Of a stretch of 5,211 nt of DNA, positions 1 to 4,699 are shown piece by piece. The notes below the pieces were generated by a model that did no database searches, was not told the origin of the DNA, and saw only the letters and a program-made list of their open reading frames with translations. The first letter of the stretch is position 1; every line of letters starts with the position of its first letter. The stretch comes from Candidatus Nomurabacteria bacterium RIFCSPLOWO2_02_FULL_42_17 (GTDB lineage: Bacteria; Patescibacteriota; Minisyncoccia; Phycocordibacterales; MFVN01). The translations under genes were made by a program, and so were the position numbers. Location of the stretch: the NCBI GenBank assembly GCA_001786095.1, contig MFVN01000043.1, positions 1-5,211 of the forward strand, in the 5' to 3' direction.

Positions 1-342
1 TTTAAAAAATATGCTCGGCAAGTCGTCAAAAACGCGCGGGCTTTATCCGATGAACTTGTTCGCTTGGGGTGGCGCGTAGTTTCTGGCGGGACAGATAGTC
101 ACTTGCTTTTAATGGACACTTGGATGGACGGAGAAGGCATCGGCGGAAAAGAAGCCAGCGATCGATTGGAGCGCGCCGGCATTATCGTCAACAAAAATAC
201 CATTCCTTTTGACGAACGCAGTCCGGTAGATCCGTCGGGCATCCGCTTGGGCACAGTGGCCGAAACCACCCGCGGAAAAAAAGAAAAAGATTTTGTTAAA
301 ATCGCCCGCCGCATTGATAAGATTTTAAGATGGGGAAAATAA
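1..342 (+). CDS. glyA: Serine hydroxymethyltransferase, C-terminal part (5' end outside window)
   Basis: This is the last 113 codons of a PLP-dependent serine hydroxymethyltransferase, the cytosolic enzyme that converts serine plus tetrahydrofolate to glycine plus methylene-tetrahydrofolate. The frame is open from base 1, so the gene is cut by the window edge, and the PLP-binding lysine lies in the missing part. Recognisable family blocks, in order, are NARALSDELVRLGWRVVSGG, the TDSHLLLMDT strand, NKNTIPFDERSPVDPSGIR and GTVAETTRG. The arginine of SGIR corresponds to the family's substrate-carboxylate-binding arginine. The usual GTPA is GTVA here, a mild variant. The end, IDKILRWGK then TAA, is a normal SHMT C-terminus. 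Its methylene-tetrahydrofolate product feeds dTMP synthesis, which fits the kinase genes downstream. No clear terminator follows the stop. Confidence 0.95.
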   Translation, partial: FKKYARQVVKNARALSDELVRLGWRVVSGGTDSHLLLMDTWMDGEGIGGKEASDRLERAGIIVNKNTIPFDERSPVDPSGIRLGTVAETTRGKKEKDFVKIARRIDKILRWGK

Positions 343-403
343 TTTATGTCTCACATACACGAAAAAATAGATTTCACATAACATATGATTTTGGTCTTAG
401 ATA

Positions 404-412
404 TGCTATAAT
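404..412 (+). promoter_or_regulatory. Extended -10 promoter upstream of the kinase-like gene
   Basis: TGCTATAAT is a perfect extended -10 element (TGn plus TATAAT at 407-412). A second overlapping TATAAT lies at 412-417. No good -35 hexamer sits 16-18 bp upstream, which extended -10 promoters tolerate. The predicted transcription start is at about 418-420. That coincides with an ATG at 418 that opens a 37-codon frame overlapping the start of the 461 gene, and gives the 461 gene a leader of about 42 nt. The site lies in the 118-nt glyA-kinase gap, which otherwise shows only AT-rich sequence. Confidence 0.55.
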
Positions 413-440
413 ATAATATGTATTTACAAAAACTTCACGC

Positions 441-467
441 GGAAGTATATAAAGAAATTTATGAAAA
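441..467 (+). repeat. Direct repeat, copy 1 (matches the tmk 3' end)
   Basis: These 27 nt match 2319-2345, inside the 3' end of tmk, at 25 of 27 positions, including 19 consecutive identical bases (449-467 against 2327-2345). In the frame opened by the ATG at 418, this copy reads EVYKEIYEN, while tmk reads EIHKEIYEK. The repeat is therefore in the same codon phase and differs only conservatively. It spans the start codon of the 461 gene. It may be a remnant of a former tmk 3' end or a recombination scar. Confidence 0.6.
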
Positions 468-1024
468 CAATTATAGGAATTATCGGAACTGTTGGTTCTG
501 GCAAAGATACGGTTGCCGAATATATTTCTAATAAACTTACCATATCAACTTTCCAAATAAGTCAGCCGTTAAAAGATATTGCAAAAGAGCGTGGAATAAA
601 ACCGACACGAGAAAATTTAATTAAAATAGGGTCCGATCTTGTTAAGGAAAATGGAGCAGGATTTTTAGTAAAACTTTTAGTAGATAAAATTCCAGAGGAT
701 TTAATAATTATAACTGGAATTAGAGTCACGGAAGTTATTGATTATATCCGCAAAAATTACAATCTAATCTTGCTTGCAATAACAGCTGAACCGAAAATAA
801 GATTCAAAAGATGTATACTTCGTAATAAGTTGGGTGAAGCTAAAACACTTACAGAATTTATAGAAAACGAACAAAAAGAAAATTCCCCGCCAAATACACA
901 ACGACTTTTTGAATGCTTGAATCTTGCTAATTATTCTATTTCTAATAATGACGATTTAAAAATCCTTTTTCAGAAAGTCGATGAATTTTTAAGATTAAAA
1001 AAACTATCTACTTTACTTAACTAA
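461..1024 (+). CDS. P-loop (deoxy)nucleoside monophosphate kinase / dephospho-CoA kinase-like protein
   Basis: This 187-residue P-loop NTPase carries a Walker A motif GTVGSGKDT at residues 9-17. The aspartate after the lysine is typical of the dNMP-kinase/dephospho-CoA-kinase-like group. The segment at residues 50-70, ending GSDLVKENGAGFLVK, resembles the substrate-side region of these kinases. ITGIR (84-88) is the conserved strand-plus-arginine. AEPKIRFKRCILR (109-121) is a LID-like arginine-rich helix, and LANYSISNNDDL (155-166) matches the family's 'ADY-I-N' closing strand. The protein probably phosphorylates a nucleoside monophosphate in the cytoplasm, but the substrate cannot be read from the sequence, so no gene symbol is given. 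The start is supported by the usual short strand MKTIIGIIG before the P-loop. No Shine-Dalgarno is well placed (GGAAG ends 15 nt upstream). The gene is visibly more AT-rich than glyA, which may indicate separate acquisition. Confidence 0.8.
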   Translation: MKTIIGIIGTVGSGKDTVAEYISNKLTISTFQISQPLKDIAKERGIKPTRENLIKIGSDLVKENGAGFLVKLLVDKIPEDLIIITGIRVTEVIDYIRKNYNLILLAITAEPKIRFKRCILRNKLGEAKTLTEFIENEQKENSPPNTQRLFECLNLANYSISNNDDLKILFQKVDEFLRLKKLSTLLN

Positions 1025-1138
1025 AGCGAAAAAATAAAATGTTACTGCAAAAGTTTGAAAATATAGAATAGCTTTTTTCCCTATTTTCTGCTGTACTTTT
1101 TATGCAAAAGAGGCGTTAAAAGAATTGAACAGCGAGAA

Positions 1139-1168
1139 TTGACATATGTGATACGATTTTGATACACT
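1139..1168 (+). promoter_or_regulatory. Sigma70-type promoter of the toxin-antitoxin operon
   Basis: A perfect -35 TTGACA (1139-1144) is followed after 18 bp by TACACT (1163-1168). The predicted start of transcription, seven bases beyond the -10, is the A of the antitoxin ATG at 1175, so the mRNA would be leaderless. The rest of the 150-nt gap after the kinase gene is AT-rich. It contains a weak inverted repeat (GAAAATA 1057-1063 with TATTTTC 1082-1088) around a T-run, which is not convincing as a terminator. Confidence 0.7.
1142..1165 (+). promoter_or_regulatory. Candidate antitoxin operator: TGATAC direct repeats and an 8-bp palindrome
   Basis: TGATAC occurs at 1149-1154 and again at 1160-1165, an 11-bp step or about one helical turn. 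The second copy overlaps the -10. The perfect palindrome ACATATGT (1142-1149) overlaps the -35. Ribbon-helix-helix antitoxins generally repress their own promoter by binding short repeats as side-by-side dimers, so this is a plausible autoregulatory operator. The assignment is inferred from position and periodicity only. Confidence 0.35.
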
Positions 1169-1174
1169 AAAAAC

Positions 1175-1402
1175 ATGGCCAGTATAACTACAAAAAAGCG
1201 ATTAAATATAACCCTTTCCCCCGACCTTAATTGGTCAATTTCGAAAATTGCTAAACGCGATAAGGTGCCGACAGCAACCAAGGCCGCGGAATTAATCCGC
1301 CTAGCCCTCATTATTGAAGAAGATAGTGTGTGGGAAAAACTAGCTGGGGGGCGCGACACAAAAGGCGTTCGGTTCATACCTCACGCCAGGGTCTGGAAAT
1401 AA
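1175..1402 (+). CDS. Ribbon-helix-helix antitoxin
   Basis: This 75-residue protein has the ribbon-helix-helix layout. A basic N-terminal strand KKRLNITLSP (7-16) would form the intermolecular beta ribbon that contacts DNA. It is followed by a helix LNWSISKIAKRDKV (18-31), a turn, and a second helix TATKAAELIRLALIIEED (33-50). The tail (51-75) is the likely toxin-binding segment. It should bind and neutralise the RelE-like protein encoded one nucleotide downstream and repress the shared promoter. The ATG at 1175 sits at the predicted transcription start and no Shine-Dalgarno precedes it, which implies leaderless translation. Function is inferred from fold pattern and gene pairing. Confidence 0.85.
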   Translation: MASITTKKRLNITLSPDLNWSISKIAKRDKVPTATKAAELIRLALIIEEDSVWEKLAGGRDTKGVRFIPHARVWK

Positions 1403-1403
1403 A

Positions 1404-1676
1404 ATGTACGGTGTCGCTTATCATCCGAAGGTGCTTTCTGTGGATATTTCAAAACTTGGCACAAGCGACAAGCGGCGTGTTCAAAAAGTTATTGAAGAAA
1501 AATTAATGACGAATCCGGAGGTGTACGGCATGCCACTCCGCAAAAGTTTGCGAGGATATCGCAAAATCCGGGTTGGGAATTATCGCGTTATTTTTAAAAT
1601 TAAAAATAAATGGGTTCTGGTATTTTTAATTGAACATCGATCTGTCGCATATATAAAAATATACAGCAGAATGTAA
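1404..1676 (+). CDS. RelE/ParE-superfamily toxin
   Basis: This 90-residue protein has a typical RelE length and pattern. It has an N-terminal strand (VAYHPKVLSVDISKL), a helix KRRVQKVIEEKLMTNPEVYG (23-42), then the hallmark LRKSLRGYRKIRVGNYRVIF (45-64), with R56 and R61 in the conserved basic positions, and a last strand ending EHRSVAY (77-83). Family members of the RelE branch cut mRNA on the ribosome, while ParE-branch members poison gyrase. The RVGNYRVIF and HR..Y features favour the RelE-type nuclease. The start is one base after the antitoxin stop, and GGAA at 1395-1398 provides a short ribosome-binding site within the antitoxin end, so translation is probably coupled. The stop is one base before tmk. 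Confidence 0.87.
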   Translation: MYGVAYHPKVLSVDISKLGTSDKRRVQKVIEEKLMTNPEVYGMPLRKSLRGYRKIRVGNYRVIFKIKNKWVLVFLIEHRSVAYIKIYSRM

Positions 1677-1677
1677 T

Positions 1678-2370
1678 ATGAAAAAAGGGAAACTTATAGT
1701 CATAGACGGCACAGACGGGAGCGGCAAAGCCACGCAGACGGCGTTTTTGGCGCGCGCGCTGAAAAAACGGAAAATCAAAGTCAGAACCATAGATTTTCCG
1801 CAATATTATAAAAATTTTTTCGGCGAATTTTTAGGAAGATGCCTTGCGGGACACTATAAAGAATTTTTATCTATTCACCCCAAAATAGTTTCAGTGCTTT
1901 ACGCGGCGGATAGATTTGAATCAAAAAAACAGATTGAAAACTGGCTCGTTAAAGGCTTTATTGTTATTGTCGATAGATATGTCAGCTCAAATCAAATTCA
2001 TCAAGGCGGGAAAATAAAAAATTCAGGCAAGCGTCGAGATTTTATGCGTTGGCTTGAAAAAATGGAATATGAAATTTTTGGAATACCGCGGCCGGATATC
2101 ATTTTTTATCTTGATATTCCTGTCTCGATTTCTCGGAAACTTCTTTCTTCCGGCTTTTCAAAATCAAAAAAGAAATATTTAAAAGGACGCAAAGACGTTG
2201 CTGAGAAAAATGTAGCTCATTTAGAAGCCTCACGCCGTTCCGCGCTTAAGCTAGTGGGCGAACTTAATAATTTTGTTAAAATACAATGCATGAAAAACGG
2301 TAATTTAATGTTGCCTAAGGAAATACATAAAGAAATTTATGAAAAAGTAAGAGGAATCTTGAATAAATAA
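1678..2370 (+). CDS. tmk: Thymidylate kinase (dTMP kinase)
   Basis: This 230-residue cytosolic enzyme phosphorylates dTMP to dTDP with ATP, an essential step to dTTP. The P-loop GTDGSGKAT is at residues 11-19. A DFP motif at about 39-41 (TIDFPQYYK) is the dTMP-side motif. The VDRYVSSNQ segment (about 99-107) carries the DRY signature, with a substrate-side glutamine. YLDIPVSIS is the core strand. The LID region has YLKGRKDVAEKNVAHLEASR, with the conserved 'D--E-----L' pattern. The start is supported by the position of the first strand (KLIVIDG) and lies one nucleotide after the toxin stop. No Shine-Dalgarno is evident, so it probably depends on coupling or read-through from the toxin gene. 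The 3' end carries one copy of a 27-nt repeat also found at 441-467. argS follows after 4 nt. Confidence 0.93.
   Translation: MKKGKLIVIDGTDGSGKATQTAFLARALKKRKIKVRTIDFPQYYKNFFGEFLGRCLAGHYKEFLSIHPKIVSVLYAADRFESKKQIENWLVKGFIVIVDRYVSSNQIHQGGKIKNSGKRRDFMRWLEKMEYEIFGIPRPDIIFYLDIPVSISRKLLSSGFSKSKKKYLKGRKDVAEKNVAHLEASRRSALKLVGELNNFVKIQCMKNGNLMLPKEIHKEIYEKVRGILNK
2319..2345 (+). repeat. Direct repeat, copy 2 (inside the tmk 3' end)
   Basis: This is the partner of 441-467, identical at 25 of 27 positions. Here it encodes EIHKEIYEK in the last helix of thymidylate kinase. The two copies bracket the kinase-like gene, the toxin-antitoxin pair and tmk, about 1.88 kb apart. Confidence 0.6.
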
Positions 2371-2374
2371 AACA

Positions 2375-4138
2375 ATGAAGGATAAAATAGAAAATTTAAT
2401 AAAGGATGCGTTAGTGAAACTGGGCGCGCCGGACGCGGAATTCAGCGTGGAGCATCCGGAGGATTTGAAGAATGGGGATTATTCTACAAATGTGGCGATG
2501 GTATGTTGGAAAAAGTTTGAAACCAATGAGTTAAAACCATCTCGTGTTCAGGTAGCAGATATGATAGGTGGTGTAATTAAAAAAAATTTACCAAATGAGA
2601 TAGAAAAAATAGAGGTCGCCGGCGGATTCATAAATTTTTATTTAAATAATATTTTTTTTGAGGACAGCATAAAAGAAATTTTAAAATCAAGCGATAATTT
2701 CGGCCATGGAAAAGCACTGGCGGGCCAAAAGGCGATTATTGAATACACCGACCCCAATCCATTCAAGGAATTTCATATTGGCCATTTGATGGCCAACACC
2801 ATCGGCGAAGCGCTTTCGCGCCTAGTGGAATGGAATGGCGCCGAAACTCGCCGCGCCTGCTATCAAGGCGACATTGGCCTGCACGTGGCTAAGGCCGTGT
2901 GGGCCATATTGAAAAATAACATTAAACCGGATGATATTACTGCCGATGTTTTAGGGCGTATGTATGCGGTTGGAAATCTGGCTTATGAATCAGATGAACA
3001 AACCAAAGGAGAAATTGAAGATGTAAATAGGAAAATATATAATCTGACCGATCGGCAAATTAATGAAGTATATAATCAAGGAAAAAAATTAAGCTTAGAA
3101 TATTTTGAAAAGATATATAAAAAACTTGGCACTAAGTTTGATTTTTATTTTTTAGAGAGCACATCCGGAAATTTTGGCGAAGAAATCGTGCGCGAGGCAA
3201 CGGAAAAAGGTATTTTTGAGAAAAGCGACGGAGCCACGGTCTTTCGCGGAGAAAAGTACGGCCTGCACACGCGTGTTTTCGTGAACTCGCAGGGCCTGCC
3301 GACCTACGAAGCCAAAGATTTGGGATTAATGAAAATAAAATACGATCTTTACCCGTACGACCGATCTGTCGTCGTGACCGGCAACGAGCAATCTGATTAT
3401 TTTAAAGTGGTACTGCGGGCGGCAGCGATAATTTTCCCGGATCTGTATAAAAAAACCACCCACATCTCGCACGGCATGTTGCGTTTGCCTTCCGGAAAAA
3501 TGTCCTCGCGCACCGGCGAGGTTGTGGCGGCTGAAAATTTACTGGCCGAGATCAGCGCGCGCGTGAAAAAGAAAATGGCGGAGTCGGGACGAGTCGTTTT
3601 TACCGAAGAACTGGCCGACCAAATATCCGTGGGCGCGCTTAAATATTCCATTCTGAAGCAGGCCATTGGGCGGGACATTATTTTTGATTTTGAAAAATCA
3701 ATTTCTTTCGAAGGCGACTCGGGGCCGTATCTTCAATATTCACATGCCCGCGCCCAATCAATTTTGAAAAAAGCCATAGCGGAAAAGCTTGTTTCTGCGG
3801 AGCACGGATATTCGCCTGCTGGCGAATTCCTCGTACTTGCGCCGTCGCGTTCGCAAGGCCCCGCTGAAACAAGTTTTTCCGCCTTTGGGGTTTTGGAGCG
3901 CCTGCTTTACCGTTTTCCTGAAATAGTTGAACAGGCCTGGCGCGAACTGGCGCCCCAACACGTTGCCTCTTACTTGATTGAACTTTGTCACGCTTTCAAC
4001 ACTTTTTACGTTGCTGAAAAAATCGTGGATGCGAACGATCCCGCCTCGCCTTATAAAATCGCCCTGACCGCCGCCTTTACCCAAGTCCTTCGCAACGGCC
4101 TGACCGTGCTCGGCATCTCTGCTCCCAAGGAGATGTAG
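2375..4138 (+). CDS. argS: Arginyl-tRNA synthetase carrying an in-frame palindromic insertion
   Basis: This 587-residue class I synthetase attaches arginine to tRNA-Arg in the cytoplasm. Residues 3-90 form the N-terminal additional (tRNA D-loop-recognising) domain, including NGDYSTNVA at 33-41. The catalytic domain begins near 115 with EYTDPNPFKEFHIGHLMAN and has the HIGH motif at 134-137. KMSS at 375-378, within SGKMSSRTG, is the second ATP-binding signature. SFEGDSGPYLQYSHARAQSI (444-463) is the strongly conserved end of the core. The DALR anticodon-binding domain runs from about 504 to the end and closes with the canonical APKEM. The linker between them (about 469-503) is long and entirely encoded by a 104-bp palindromic element. 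The gene starts 4 nt after tmk without an obvious Shine-Dalgarno. Base composition is patchy: about 2500-2700 and 2930-3170 are AT-rich, the rest richer in GC. The stop is TAG. Confidence 0.96.
   Translation: MKDKIENLIKDALVKLGAPDAEFSVEHPEDLKNGDYSTNVAMVCWKKFETNELKPSRVQVADMIGGVIKKNLPNEIEKIEVAGGFINFYLNNIFFEDSIKEILKSSDNFGHGKALAGQKAIIEYTDPNPFKEFHIGHLMANTIGEALSRLVEWNGAETRRACYQGDIGLHVAKAVWAILKNNIKPDDITADVLGRMYAVGNLAYESDEQTKGEIEDVNRKIYNLTDRQINEVYNQGKKLSLEYFEKIYKKLGTKFDFYFLESTSGNFGEEIVREATEKGIFEKSDGATVFRGEKYGLHTRVFVNSQGLPTYEAKDLGLMKIKYDLYPYDRSVVVTGNEQSDYFKVVLRAAAIIFPDLYKKTTHISHGMLRLPSGKMSSRTGEVVAAENLLAEISARVKKKMAESGRVVFTEELADQISVGALKYSILKQAIGRDIIFDFEKSISFEGDSGPYLQYSHARAQSILKKAIAEKLVSAEHGYSPAGEFLVLAPSRSQGPAETSFSAFGVLERLLYRFPEIVEQAWRELAPQHVASYLIELCHAFNTFYVAEKIVDANDPASPYKIALTAAFTQVLRNGLTVLGISAPKEM
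3779..3882 (+). repeat. 104-bp palindromic element inserted in frame within argS
   Basis: The outer arms 3779-3800 and 3861-3882 are inverted repeats matching at 20 of 22 positions. The exceptions are G3787/T3874, a G-U wobble in RNA, and T3796/T3865. Between them lie two further hairpins. Arm 1 is at 3806-3830: a 7-bp stem, ATTCGCC with GGCGAAT around a TGCT loop, extendable by GGA/TCC past one bulged base. Arm 2 is at 3836-3857: CTTGCG with CGCAAG, loop of 10. The whole could fold as a three-way junction or cruciform. It is translated as roughly residues 469-503 of ArgRS, a composition (SPAGEFLVLAPSRSQGPAET) unlike the rest of the protein, in a linker where related enzymes usually have a shorter loop. 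It resembles in concept the Rickettsia palindromic elements that insert in frame in proteins, though no homology to them is claimed. No target-site duplication is evident. Confidence 0.8.
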
Positions 4139-4140
4139 GG

Positions 4141-4169
4141 TTGACATATTTTAGAAGATATGATAAACT
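4141..4169 (+). promoter_or_regulatory. Sigma70-type promoter of the small exported-protein gene
   Basis: A perfect -35 TTGACA (4141-4146) and TAAACT (4164-4169) are separated by the optimal 17 bp. TG at 4161-4162 makes the -10 an extended type. The promoter begins two bases after the argS stop codon. The predicted start is about 4176, leaving a leader of about 83 nt before the ATG at 4259. Confidence 0.72.
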
Positions 4170-4175
4170 CACGAA

Positions 4176-4241
4176 CGGATTAAATATATTTTTTAACCGG
4201 AACAACAACGATTTTGGTAATAATCTTGATTGATGTTGTTC
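4176..4241 (+). other. Structured 5' leader with two potential stem-loops
   Basis: The first stem starts at the predicted transcription start: CGG (4176-4178), a bulged A, then TTAAA (4180-4184), pairing with TTTAACCG (4192-4199). The second pairs GAACAACA (4200-4207) with TGTTGTTC (4234-4241) around a 26-nt loop that contains a small AATCTTGATT palindrome (4222-4231). The second stem is followed by only three T residues, so it is a poor terminator. The region might control translation or stability of the downstream mRNA. It matches no riboswitch that I recognise. Confidence 0.35.
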
Positions 4242-4258
4242 TTTAAAATTCAAAAAAA

Positions 4259-4618
4259 ATGAAAAAAATTGCTTTTTTAATCGCAGGTTGCCTGAGTCTG
4301 ATACTCAGCGACAATTTAAGGGCCCAGACCAAAATAGAAAAGGCCGGTGTAATTTTGACCAAAGAAGATGCCTCTGCGGGATATTATTTGGAGAATGTCA
4401 CCAATGATAGCATTATGGTGATAGTAGTAAATCACCAGGAAAAATTTGAAGAGCTGGGTGACAATATTATCGCCATAAGTAGCGGCGAACATATGAAGGT
4501 GGTTTTCACAATTCCACCTAAAACAAAGATGAGTTTGAGTTATATTATTTGCATTCATAGCATTGGACTGCTGGTTGGTGATTCAATGTTAGAATACAAA
4601 TTTTACGCTACCAAATGA
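4259..4618 (+). CDS. Small secreted protein of unknown function
   Basis: This 119-residue protein has a clear Sec signal peptide: KK at 2-3, a hydrophobic core IAFLIAGCLSLILS (4-17), and a likely signal peptidase I cleavage after A22 (LRA|Q). IAGC at 8-11 fits a minimal lipobox, but the hydrophobic stretch continues after the cysteine, which argues against a lipoprotein. The mature part of about 97 residues alternates hydrophobic strands with turns (YYLENVTNDSIMVIVVN, then KVVFTIPPKT) and may be a beta sandwich; that is inference. No known family is recognised. The '-AQ' cleavage style and the A-rich, Shine-Dalgarno-free region before the ATG are reminiscent of Bacteroidota genes. The gene has its own promoter and terminator, so it is an independent unit between argS and ileS. 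The stop is TGA. Confidence 0.75.
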   Translation: MKKIAFLIAGCLSLILSDNLRAQTKIEKAGVILTKEDASAGYYLENVTNDSIMVIVVNHQEKFEELGDNIIAISSGEHMKVVFTIPPKTKMSLSYIICIHSIGLLVGDSMLEYKFYATK

Positions 4619-4644
4619 ATCTCCTGCCCCTAACAAAGATAAAT

Positions 4645-4680
4645 AAGAACCAAGTGGTTTATCCAACTTGGTTCTTTTTA
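4645..4680 (+). terminator. Intrinsic (rho-independent) terminator
   Basis: AAGAACCAAGT (4645-4655) pairs perfectly over 11 bp with ACTTGGTTCTT (4666-4676). The loop can close further by GG/CC. A run of five T (4675-4679) plus a T-rich tail follows. It ends the transcript of the small exported-protein gene 27 nt after its stop and separates it from ileS. Confidence 0.88.
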
Positions 4681-4684
4681 TTTA

Positions 4685-4693
4685 TGCTAAAAT
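4685..4693 (+). promoter_or_regulatory. Extended -10 promoter of ileS
   Basis: TGCTAAAAT is an extended -10 (TGn plus TAAAAT at 4688-4693) placed directly after the terminator. No convincing -35 is present at the right distance; the terminator stem occupies that place. The predicted start of transcription, seven bases past the -10, is the A of the ATG at 4700, implying a leaderless ileS mRNA. Confidence 0.5.
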
Positions 4694-4699
4694 TAACAT

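Noticed and set aside
418..531. A 37-codon frame starting at the ATG next to the TATAAT boxes, overlapping the kinase-like gene
   Set aside because: After the tmk-like stretch, its residues simply follow the other frame of the P-loop gene, with no sign of coding constraint. It is kept only as context for the 27-nt repeat and possible leaderless initiation.
1057..1088. A GAAAATA/TATTTTC inverted repeat around a T-run after the kinase-like gene
   Set aside because: The stem is only seven A/T-rich pairs with a T-run in the loop rather than after the stem, so it does not look like an intrinsic terminator.
1630..1657. A possible internal promoter for tmk in the toxin 3' end (TTGAAC, 16 bp, TATAAA)
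   Set aside because: The hexamers are imperfect in AT-rich coding sequence, and the 1-nt gap to tmk favours read-through. The evidence is too weak to annotate.
3504..3521. A 6-bp hairpin CCTCGC/GCGAGG in argS
   Set aside because: It falls on the codons of the conserved KMSSRTGE motif, and a short GC stem there is easily accidental.
3758..4147. A 129-codon open frame on the minus strand across the argS 3' end
   Set aside because: It is antisense to well-conserved ArgRS sequence, its product resembles nothing known, and its openness is explained by argS codon usage.
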